From the NCBI GenBank assembly GCA_913009765.1, contig CAJVYT010000312.1, positions 1-5,350 on the forward strand: a stretch of DNA of 5,350 nt, read 5' to 3'. A model generated the notes under the pieces. That model did not search any database. It was not told the origin of the DNA and saw only the letters and a program-made list of their open reading frames with translations. Shown here one piece after another: positions 1 through 5,130 of this stretch; position 1 is the stretch's first letter, and every line of letters begins with the position of its first letter. Both the position numbers and the translations under genes were made by a program. This DNA comes from an uncultured candidate division Zixibacteria bacterium. Lineage in GTDB: Bacteria > Zixibacteria > MSB-5A5 > GN15 > FEB-12.

Positions 1-1405
1 TGGCGGTCTCAATCAGGCTGTAGATAGCGGCGCTTGCCTCAGCACCCCGTGGATGACCCGAGAAGAGCCAGTTCTTGCGGCCTACCACAAAAGGCCGGAT
101 GGCATTCTCCGCCATGTTGTTGTCAGGACGAAGTCTTCCGTCATCAAGATAACGCACCAGATTGTCCCACCGTTTAACCGTATACCCCATCGCCTTGCCA
201 AGCAACCCCCTGGGCGGTGTATATTGCATACGCTTGTCCAGCCATTGCTTAAACTCTTCAACTATAGGCAATGCCTTTTTCTGCCGAAGCTCATAAAGCT
301 CCTCCGCACTCATATCAGCATCTGCCGCCTCCGACTCTATATGATAAAGCTTCCCTATATAACTCAGCGCCACATTAGCACTACCCGTCTTACCCTTTTT
401 CATGGCACGCGTTACATCCATGAACTTACGGCGGGCATGCGCCCAGCAACCAACATGTTGTATTTCCCCTCTTTCATCAAAGAAGTTATAGCCGGGATAA
501 CCGTCTGTCTGTACATATCCACTATAACCGGACAGAAATTCTTTCGGCACATCACCGCATCGCGTGGGATGATATTGATAAATCACTCCCGGTTTGCCTC
601 GTGCTCCACCTATAAATACCCACATGTACGATTTGCTCGTATTTTCCCGTCCCGGCTCCTTCATAACCTGTACCGTGGTTTCATCTATGTTTACCACTGG
701 ACCGCTTAATATCTCTTGACTCAGTAACGATATCAAGGGCCTGCACCGCTTCCCTGCCTGTATAGCCCAATTGGACATTGTTGCTCGGGAAAGTTCAACC
801 CCCATCCGCCTGAATTTCTTCTCCTGCCGGTAAAAAGGCATTGCATCTGCATATTTCGATATCAGAATATGTGACAGCAGCCCCGGCGTGACTATGCCCT
901 GCGGTATTATCTGGGCCGGCAGTTTGGCCGTCTTTACTGCTCCTCCTTCACTTTCCACTCCTTCACAGCTACGGCATGCATATTTGTAACGAATATGACG
1001 TATCACCTTGATTTTGGCTGGTACTATGTCCAGCTTCTCCGATACCTCTTCCCCTATCCGGCTGAGCCGGCTGCCGCAACTGCATTGCTTCTCCTCTTCT
1101 CCGAGATCATGGATTATCTCTTCCCGGGGTAGTTCCTTTGGTAGTGGTTTGCGCCCCAGCTTACGGGTATGCGCAGGGACTATTATCTCTTTCTCACTTA
1201 CCGCTTCCTCTGCTTCCTCCGCCTCGTCAAACAATGAACTCTGCTCTCTGTTGTCCTCTCTGCTCTTCTCCGTCTTGCGTCCGTATAGCAGGGCCTTCAA
1301 CAGACGCACCTGCTCCTGAAGCAGGCTTACTTCCGTTTTGAAATCTACTATTATTTCCTTTAAAACTTCCGGCTTATCGGGTAGTTTTGCAACGTCTGAA
1401 TTCAT
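1..1405 (-). CDS. tnpC: IS66-family transposase TnpC (3' end outside window)
   Basis: This is the DDE transposase that cuts and joins the IS66 ends. I translated the minus strand from ATG 1405 and it stays open for 468 codons to the window edge. Residues about 25-50 form the N-terminal helical/leucine-zipper segment (LLQEQVRLLKALLYGRKTEK). A zinc finger follows, with C108 and C110 (CSC) and C144 and C147 (CRSC). The catalytic core shows D241 (VNIDET), D301 (QTDGYPGY) and E433 (NNMAENAIRP), the third acidic residue with its typical IS66 surroundings. IS66 TnpC proteins are about 500-540 aa, so only the short C-terminal tail is missing. It lies 79 bp after tnpB. An in-frame TAG stands seven codons upstream with no other start between, so ATG 1405 is the start. 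There is no Shine-Dalgarno site; see the promoter entry. Confidence 0.95.
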   Translation of the reverse strand, partial: MNSDVAKLPDKPEVLKEIIVDFKTEVSLLQEQVRLLKALLYGRKTEKSREDNREQSSLFDEAEEAEEAVSEKEIIVPAHTRKLGRKPLPKELPREEIIHDLGEEEKQCSCGSRLSRIGEEVSEKLDIVPAKIKVIRHIRYKYACRSCEGVESEGGAVKTAKLPAQIIPQGIVTPGLLSHILISKYADAMPFYRQEKKFRRMGVELSRATMSNWAIQAGKRCRPLISLLSQEILSGPVVNIDETTVQVMKEPGRENTSKSYMWVFIGGARGKPGVIYQYHPTRCGDVPKEFLSGYSGYVQTDGYPGYNFFDERGEIQHVGCWAHARRKFMDVTRAMKKGKTGSANVALSYIGKLYHIESEAADADMSAEELYELRQKKALPIVEEFKQWLDKRMQYTPPRGLLGKAMGYTVKRWDNLVRYLDDGRLRPDNNMAENAIRPFVVGRKNWLFSGHPRGAEASAAIYSLIETA

Positions 1406-1411
1406 GCTGCT

Positions 1412-1417
1412 ATTATA
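1412..1417 (-). promoter_or_regulatory. Possible extended -10 promoter giving a leaderless tnpC transcript
   Basis: On the minus strand a perfect TATAAT preceded by TGG (extended -10, TGnTATAAT) lies in the gap between tnpB and tnpC. Only 6 nt separate it from the tnpC ATG, so initiation 7 nt after the box would fall on the A of the start codon. No purine-rich Shine-Dalgarno site precedes tnpC. No good -35 box is visible. The reading as a leaderless promoter is inferred from spacing alone. Confidence 0.4.
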
Positions 1418-1434
1418 CCATAACTACTTGTTTT

Positions 1435-1455
1435 ATATGTATTTTAAATACATAT
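1435..1455. repeat. 21-bp AT-rich inverted repeat between tnpB and tnpC
   Basis: Two perfect 10-bp arms (ATATGTATTT and AAATACATAT) flank a single central base in the 79-bp tnpB-tnpC gap. It lies 18 bp upstream of the TATAAT box of tnpC. It could be an operator-like protein site or a weak RNA hairpin; the near-absence of a loop favours a DNA-level palindrome. The arms contain no GC-rich stem, so it is not a convincing terminator. Confidence 0.5.
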
Positions 1456-1484
1456 ACCTGAATCAGATATCTAAATATTTGCCC

Positions 1485-1838
1485 TCAAATTACTACCCTG
1501 TAACTCAGTCTGCCATGCCCCTTCATATTGCTGACATCCAGTCCCTCCAACAACCACATCAGTTCCCTCCGCTCCACTTCCATTACATCCTGGCTTGACG
1601 CAGGCCAGATAAATCTGTGCTTCTCCAATCGCTTCTGCCACAGACAGAATCCGTTGTGATCCCAGTACAGTATCTTTATCATGTTGCGCCTCTTGTTTGA
1701 GAAAACGAATATATGCCCCGACAACGGATCCAGCTCCATCTGGCTTTCTACCAGGATCGACAATCCGTTTATTGCCTTGCGCATATCTGTACTGCCTATG
1801 GCTATATATACTCTCAGGTTAGGCCCCGGTGTCAGCAT
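1485..1838 (-). CDS. tnpB: IS66 family accessory protein TnpB (IS66 Orf2)
   Basis: This is a complete 117-aa protein of the usual TnpB length. It has the family's hallmark segments: the N-terminal MLTPGPNLRVYIAIGSTDMRK, then SGHIFVFSNKRRN around residues 40-52, and ILYWDHNGFCLWQKRLEKHRF around 56-76. TnpB is required for transposition of IS66 elements that carry it, but its biochemical role is not established. Its ATG overlaps the tnpA stop codon (TAATG), and a Shine-Dalgarno site AAGGGAG (1850-1844) sits 5 nt upstream inside tnpA. Translational coupling to tnpA is therefore likely, although the early stop in tnpA could weaken it. Confidence 0.95.
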   Translation of the reverse strand: MLTPGPNLRVYIAIGSTDMRKAINGLSILVESQMELDPLSGHIFVFSNKRRNMIKILYWDHNGFCLWQKRLEKHRFIWPASSQDVMEVERRELMWLLEGLDVSNMKGHGRLSYRVVI

Positions 1839-2155
1839 TATAGCTCCCTTAATGTCCGAAGCACTTTCCCTAACACCTCTGGGTTAAATCCTTCCTTGAT
1901 TTCTATACGGCATCCCTCTTTGTACAGCACAATTCCTGTTGAGTTTTCGGCGGGGATTTTGAGGACAGGCTTTATCTGTACCGGCACAAATCTAACTGAT
2001 GCTTTCTGCCTCAATCTCCTCTTCCAGTATGTGAATGATTTCGGGCTCAGTTTGTACCGACGGCAATACTCAGCCTGACTGCTGCACTCCTGTATATGCC
2101 CCTTTCAGTACTCCTCTTTCCCTTCCTGTCCCTCTCTTAATGCTTCCCTTGCCAT
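1838..2155 (-). pseudogene. tnpA: IS66 TnpA-like accessory gene with premature stop at codon 17
   Basis: Reading from ATG 2155, the frame gives MAREALREGQEGKEEY, then TGA at 2107-2105, then continues open (KGHIQECSSQAEYCRRYKLS, PKSFTYWKRRLRQK and onward to RTLREL) to TAA at 1840-1838. The downstream part matches the IS66 OrfA/TnpA pattern of a helix-turn-helix protein with W..HI...SQAEYC...L....F.YWK. The TGA occupies the place where relatives normally have Trp (TGG), so one G-to-A change is the simplest explanation. The stretch between HIQEC and SQAEYC is also a few residues shorter than usual. No ATG or GTG lies shortly after the stop, so reinitiation would have to use a poor start. Restored length would be 105 aa, close to normal. 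A sequencing error cannot be excluded. Confidence 0.8.
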
Positions 2156-2161
2156 GAGTTG

Positions 2162-2168
2162 CCTCCTT
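2162..2168 (-). promoter_or_regulatory. Shine-Dalgarno site of tnpA
   Basis: AAGGAGG on the minus strand lies 6 nt before ATG 2155. It is a near-perfect anti-16S match at ideal spacing. It fixes the tnpA start and shows that the 16 codons before the internal TGA are really translated, so the stop is not an artefact of a wrongly chosen start. Confidence 0.8.
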
Positions 2169-2216
2169 ATTTTTGATGGCCTTATCATGGCATCTGCTGA
2201 TGCTCCTTGGGAAGAT

Positions 2217-2236
2217 GGGCTTTATTTGACGCTTAC
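2217..2236 (-). repeat. IS66 terminal inverted repeat (tnpA-proximal end)
   Basis: Read inward on the minus strand, the end begins GTAAGCGTCAAATAAAGCCC, in line with the GTAAGCG start known for IS66-family ends. This places the element boundary at 2236/2237. The partner repeat is off the left edge. The 8 bp just outside (2237-2244, AGAGGTTT) should be one copy of the target duplication. Confidence 0.8.
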
Positions 2237-2314
2237 AGAGGTTTTACTGAGGAAGTTAAAAAAGTTGCCAGAAAAGAAAAGATTTTACTTATAGGGGTTG
2301 AAGATATAGGATAA
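2237..2314 (+). pseudogene. 3' remnant of a plus-strand gene interrupted by the IS66 insertion
   Basis: Directly at the IS66 boundary, one plus-strand frame reads RGFTEEVKKVARKEKILLIG followed by VEDIG and a TAA stop. It is 25 codons long and has no start. The pattern (a helix with GFTEE, a lysine-rich stretch, a beta strand ILLIG, then an acidic ED end) looks like the extreme C-terminus of a soluble enzyme. Comparable endings occur in restriction-endonuclease-fold C-terminal domains of DUF234-type ATPases, but 25 residues are too few to assign a family. The 5' part would lie left of the window, beyond the other IS66 end. I infer the disruption from frame, position and protein-like composition. 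Confidence 0.5.
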
Positions 2315-2673
2315 TGTGAAGTGTTTCCTTTTTGAGTCTTTCCTTCCTGGCAAGTCTCAGGCCTTCCTGAATCCTGAATCTTTTTCAGGAGAATTATACT
2401 GGGAATTCTATTTTCCTTCCCTATGTGAATTCAGCTCTTACCATTTCCAAAGATCAGGTTAAGGTTGACGCTGAGGTTGAGGGAAAACAGCAACGGGCAG
2501 GCGGGGCAAGCATAGGGCAGAGGGGAAAAACAGGCTGAGGCTGTCAGGATTCAAGGGTTTGGGCAACAGCCCGTAAAGATTTGACCCCAATTTTGATTAC
2601 CTTAGCTCACCAATTGTAAGGGTTCAGGCTTTTTTATGTCCTTTCTTTTCCGCAACAGGAACTAACTATCATC
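2315..2673. other. Gene-free spacer between the IS66 side and the PIN-nuclease operon
   Basis: I see no credible coding region here on either strand. It contains a 6-bp-arm hairpin CCTGAA/TTCAGG (2373-2389) next to a duplicated CCTGAATC, a degenerate GGTTRA hexamer tract, and a small GGGC-AACA-GCCC hairpin (2561-2572). The central part (about 2457-2580) is G-rich on the plus strand and differs in composition from the AT-rich operon next to it, which suggests debris of another element. No clear intrinsic terminator for the operon was found: the T-run near 2630 is on the plus strand and lacks a strong stem. Confidence 0.5.
2457..2480 (+). repeat. Degenerate hexamer repeat, consensus GGTTRA, four units
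   Basis: Four consecutive 6-bp units read GGTTAA, GGTTGA, CGCTGA and GGTTGA. Only the third deviates strongly from GGTTRA. This is a short intergenic microsatellite-like tract with no reading frame around it. Its function is unknown. Confidence 0.45.
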
Positions 2674-2689
2674 TCAGGATGCTATAGTT
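2664..2689. other. Stem-loop overlapping the stop codon of the PIN gene
   Basis: AACTAT and ATAGTT form a 6-bp outer stem. CATC and GATG form a 4-bp inner stem with a TCAG tetraloop and a 2-nt bulge on one side. The structure spans the last codons and the TGA of the PIN gene. It is AT-rich and is not followed by a T-run on the minus strand, so it is not a standard terminator. It might stabilise the 3' end of the operon mRNA. Confidence 0.3.
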
Positions 2690-3525
2690 TTAAAGAAGGC
2701 TGTATGTGAAGGATGTCTGAAGAAAGTTTTTTTAAGAATGGGGCAAAAGTGCTCAAAAGAATAATCTAAAGTTTCAAGCCTCATGCTATCAGGTAATTCT
2801 AAGGTAATAATGGCATCTCCAATTCCAGAACATGTTGTACAAGTACATTTAATCTCTTCGGCAGTTATAATCCTTTCAAGGTTATCCCCAATTTTCACAA
2901 AACCTTTGTTTTCTGTTTTACTCGGAGCACGCAATTCCTTTTTACATTTAATACAACTATCAATCTCGGCTTTGAATCTTCGAGTAACAAAATCAACTAT
3001 TTTACATTCGTTTTGACATTTTTCTGTATCACCAATTTTTTTGCGAAATTCAATTATATCTGCTGATGGGTCTTCAGAATATGATGAACTAAGTTCTATC
3101 ATGGCACGAGTGCACCGTGTTGCATTACTGCCTATGTCTTTAAATTGCTTCCTTATTTTTAATGCAATTCTTTTTATATATGATTCAAGATTCCTTAAAG
3201 CCTTATCCTTATCCTTAACGGATGAATAATCTAATATGCTACTTGCAAGTAATTCATTTATAAGGTGCAAAATCGATTTAAGTTCTCTACTAGAAAATTT
3301 TTCATTCCATATTGAAATAGCATCACTTATTGATTCAATACTTGGAATACGAAGTGTTATATAAAAATCTATAATATTAGAAAGATAACTTCTGTTAAAT
3401 TCCATTTTAACGTATTTGGAAATATAACAAGGATTCTTTTTAAACTGTTCTTTGAAATATTTTTTATAAGGTCTGCTAGCAAAAAAATATTGACGAACAA
3501 CAGAAGTATCAAGAAAATGCTTCAT
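2674..3525 (-). CDS. PIN-like nuclease with internal cysteine-rich (zinc-ribbon-like) insertion
   Basis: This 283-aa protein starts MKHFLDTSVV, the first strand and first acidic residue of a PIN domain (D6, then T7 and S8). Further candidate active-site acids are E42 (KYVKMEF), D237 (GIGDAIITLE) and D254 (LETLDYSFEHF), in the order and spacing of the PIN metal-binding site (D, E, D, D). PIN domains are usually 120-150 aa. Here about 190 residues, mostly helical, separate the second and third acids, ending in a cysteine cluster: C170 and C174, C191 and C194 (CIKC), and C227, C229 and C232 (CTCTTC). That looks like an inserted zinc ribbon just before the third acid. PIN enzymes are Mg2+/Mn2+-dependent ribonucleases, often toxins. 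There is no signal peptide or membrane segment, so it should be cytoplasmic. It is the last gene of the operon, 10 bp after its neighbour, with only a distant GAGG (15 nt) as ribosome site, so coupled translation is plausible. The PIN call rests on motifs only. Confidence 0.65.
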   Translation of the reverse strand: MKHFLDTSVVRQYFFASRPYKKYFKEQFKKNPCYISKYVKMEFNRSYLSNIIDFYITLRIPSIESISDAISIWNEKFSSRELKSILHLINELLASSILDYSSVKDKDKALRNLESYIKRIALKIRKQFKDIGSNATRCTRAMIELSSSYSEDPSADIIEFRKKIGDTEKCQNECKIVDFVTRRFKAEIDSCIKCKKELRAPSKTENKGFVKIGDNLERIITAEEIKCTCTTCSGIGDAIITLELPDSMRLETLDYSFEHFCPILKKTFFRHPSHTAFFKTIAS

Positions 3526-3535
3526 TTGTTTTCTA

Positions 3536-4159
3536 CTATTCCTCGTCTATTAAAGAATATGGTGTTGTGTCAAATCCTGCATCTTCAAGAGCCAATATTG
3601 CTCTTTCAATTTCTCCTTGAGAAACAGGATAAAGTTTGGAAAGCGGTTCTATTATACTAAAAGCTTTTTGGTATTCTTCTGCGGTAAAATCAGTCCAATT
3701 GTTATCATAAACCAAGGAATCATGGAGTGCCCTTATAATTTCCATAAACGAATCGCTATAAATTGAATCTTCCATTTGCAATTTTGCTCTTTGAAGCTGG
3801 TCGATATACATTGCGGCTCCTGGTGTGCCAGCATATACTTGAATATCCGTTAAGGCACTTAATATGTCTGACAAATAAAATGGTCTCATAGCCCGCAAGT
3901 AGGACATGCTTTGCTCTTCAGTTTTTATTATAGTCTCCCCGAAAGAAACACGTTCTTCTCCTGTAACCTCTTTTTCGATTTCAACACTTGTTTCCTTCTG
4001 TCGTTTTCTTTTATTTAAGAAATCGACTTCTAATATATTAGAGTTTGCACCTACATTTTTATCAATTGTCTCAGTTTGTTCACTAATAAAAGTATTAGTT
4101 ATAGCTGGGGTTGCACTCTCTGTAATGGATCCTGTTTCTATTTTTTCTGTTGTTGGCAT
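3536..4159 (-). CDS. Uncharacterised 207-aa protein with disordered acidic N-terminus, middle gene of the operon
   Basis: I do not recognise this protein. Residues 1-80 are rich in Thr, Ser and Glu with few aromatics and look disordered; a basic patch KRKRQK stands at 50-55. From about residue 85 it becomes a compact, mostly helical region (YLRAMRPFYLSDILSALTDI, an ALHDSLVYDNNW segment, and EEYQKAFSIIEPLSKLYP) ending GFDTTPYSLIDEE. The protein is strongly acidic overall, with no membrane segment or enzymatic motif. ATG 4159 has a good ribosome site AGAGG (4170-4166), 6 nt upstream and overlapping the stop of the preceding gene, leaving a 9-bp gap. The long tail plus a small helical domain would suit an adaptor or inhibitor that binds the nuclease encoded next, but that is only inferred from order and shape. 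Confidence 0.6.
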   Translation of the reverse strand: MPTTEKIETGSITESATPAITNTFISEQTETIDKNVGANSNILEVDFLNKRKRQKETSVEIEKEVTGEERVSFGETIIKTEEQSMSYLRAMRPFYLSDILSALTDIQVYAGTPGAAMYIDQLQRAKLQMEDSIYSDSFMEIIRALHDSLVYDNNWTDFTAEEYQKAFSIIEPLSKLYPVSQGEIERAILALEDAGFDTTPYSLIDEE

Positions 4160-4168
4160 ACACGACCT

Positions 4169-4918
4169 CTATTTACTAAAAAGATAATCTCTCATATTTG
4201 TGGCAAATTCATGGGTTCTCTTTTTCGCTTCTTTCCAGAACAAAGATATTTCTTCCCTTGGTATACTATCTTCTTTTCTATAAATATCAAAATCAATAAA
4301 AACTGATACATCGGGATATTTGTCAATAATTGATCTATAGTCATCATCCCTATTTTCAGGATTTAAATGTAAATCCTGATTAAACGCTATGTTTTGTGGG
4401 ATTTCTTTTTTTTCGACTGGGCCTACAGTAATACGATATCGAAAATCCCCGTCAGATGCAAAAAAACGATACAACAAGTCATCAATGTTAGACGGTAGAA
4501 TTTTTGTAAGTTCAGGTTTCTGAGAGTAAAGCTTAATATTTAAAATAGTTACAAGCTCATTGAAAGTCATTTTGACAGGAATCAAATACTTCCTTCTATA
4601 TCCTAACCGGTTATAAGAACTGAGTTTCAATGCCTCTGGTAAGCTATCTATAACTTTTTCAATATTTTTTTCTTCCATGTTATCGTCATTACTATCTTGA
4701 CTATATGTAAACTTACCACTGGATATAACTACGCTGCAGCGGTGAATATAATCATGCAGTGTAAAAGATAAAGCGTTAGTCTGCCAATCTTTATATTCAG
4801 GAAATGCTTCAGCAGCTGAGTTCATTAGTTTAAAAAATATTATCTCAGGCTTATATTCAGCAGCGAATATACTTTTATTAAGTTCTATCTTAGGCGGTTC
4901 CACACTTTTTCTGCTCAT
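4169..4918 (-). CDS. Uncharacterised 249-aa protein, resembles TIGR04255-type proteins; first gene of the operon
   Basis: This is a soluble protein without signal or membrane segments. Its outline recalls the sporadically distributed TIGR04255 family (about 250 aa, unknown function): an early KPEIIFFKLMNSAAEAFPEY segment, beta-rich middle strands (ALSFTLHDYIHRCSVVISSG, residues 49-68), an RLGYRRKYLIPV segment at 104-115, and a C-terminal SVFIDFDIYR strand (205-214) followed by a long helix with H236 and F238 (RTHEFATNMRDYLF). This is a resemblance in pattern, not a proven match. No nuclease or NTPase motif is visible. The start is ATG 4918; AAAGG (4935-4931) lies 12 nt upstream, a rather long spacing. 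It leads the three-gene operon. Its GC content is low, like its two neighbours and unlike the flanking IS genes, which suggests the three arrived or evolved together. Confidence 0.6.
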   Translation of the reverse strand: MSRKSVEPPKIELNKSIFAAEYKPEIIFFKLMNSAAEAFPEYKDWQTNALSFTLHDYIHRCSVVISSGKFTYSQDSNDDNMEEKNIEKVIDSLPEALKLSSYNRLGYRRKYLIPVKMTFNELVTILNIKLYSQKPELTKILPSNIDDLLYRFFASDGDFRYRITVGPVEKKEIPQNIAFNQDLHLNPENRDDDYRSIIDKYPDVSVFIDFDIYRKEDSIPREEISLFWKEAKKRTHEFATNMRDYLFSK

Positions 4919-4965
4919 AATTATTGAAGACCTTTAAATGAAATCATTTCTTGTTTTACAATTTT

Positions 4966-4971
4966 ATTATA
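4966..4971 (-). promoter_or_regulatory. Possible -10 box for the three-gene operon
   Basis: A perfect TATAAT on the minus strand sits about 48 bp upstream of ATG 4918 in an AT-rich leader. The hexamer 16-18 bp further up matches the -35 consensus poorly (CTTCCT/TCTTCC). A TTGAGA lies at 5001-4996, but its 24-bp spacing is too long. The site is therefore only a plausible promoter, perhaps activator-dependent. The untranslated leader would be about 40 nt, with no obvious riboswitch. Confidence 0.35.
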
Positions 4972-5102
4972 GATGCTATAATTTCCAAGGAAGATTCTCA
5001 ATCCAGTAAAGGATCTATCCAACTGCTTAATATATTATCATAATTTAACAAGTTTAAAAATCAACACCTGCATTTTTCTCGATGTTGTCCCATCTTTAGT
5101 TG

Positions 5103-5130
5103 AAATAGGAAGGCCCCGCAGTACCTATTT
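5103..5130. other. Stem-loop immediately after the IS256-type transposase gene
   Basis: Seven-base arms AAATAGG and CCTATTT enclose a 14-nt GC-rich loop. The arm at 5124-5130 touches the transposase stop codon. No T-run follows on the minus strand, so it is not a canonical terminator. It may be a subterminal structure of the insertion sequence, whose end should lie within the next ~70 bp toward 5040. Confidence 0.3.

Larger units (their letters stand above)
1..2236 (-). mobile_element. IS66-family insertion sequence (tnpA-tnpB-tnpC), truncated by the left window edge
   Basis: The three accessory and transposase genes characteristic of IS66 elements lie head to tail on the minus strand: a TnpA-like ORF, a TnpB of the IS66 Orf2 family, and the DDE transposase TnpC. 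The tnpA-proximal end is visible and begins GTAAGCGTC when read on the minus strand from 2236, which is the usual IS66-family terminal sequence. The tnpC-proximal end lies outside the window, so neither the second inverted repeat nor the 8-bp target duplication can be confirmed. Complete family members are about 2.5 kb, so a few hundred bases should be missing. The nonsense codon in tnpA suggests the copy may not be fully autonomous. Confidence 0.93.

Noticed and set aside
53..709. Plus-strand 218-codon open frame
   Set aside because: It lies antisense within tnpC, whose minus-strand frame carries clear IS66 motifs including two of the catalytic residues in this interval. Its translation has no recognisable pattern.
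1008..1341. Two overlapping plus-strand frames rich in Ser, Leu and Pro
   Set aside because: They are antisense to the zinc-finger and N-terminal part of tnpC; the composition is what the complement of Glu/Lys/Arg-rich codons gives.
1681..2078. Plus-strand frames opposite tnpB and tnpA
   Set aside because: They are shadows of the minus-strand IS66 genes, which have family motifs and ribosome sites.
2105..2107. Reading TGA as Trp under genetic code 4 or 25
   Set aside because: TGA ends tnpB (1487-1485) and the PIN gene (2676-2674), and TGG is used for Trp elsewhere, for example in tnpC. A single nonsense change is simpler.
2590..2640. Intrinsic terminator ending in the T-run near 2630
   Set aside because: The only pairing upstream (ACCTTA with TAAGGG) is weak and the T-run is on the plus strand, where no gene needs it except the short remnant about 300 bp away.
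2783..4306. Several short plus-strand frames opposite the three-gene operon
   Set aside because: The minus-strand genes are longer, tightly packed and protein-like; the plus-strand frames have no ribosome sites in useful positions and no recognisable motifs.
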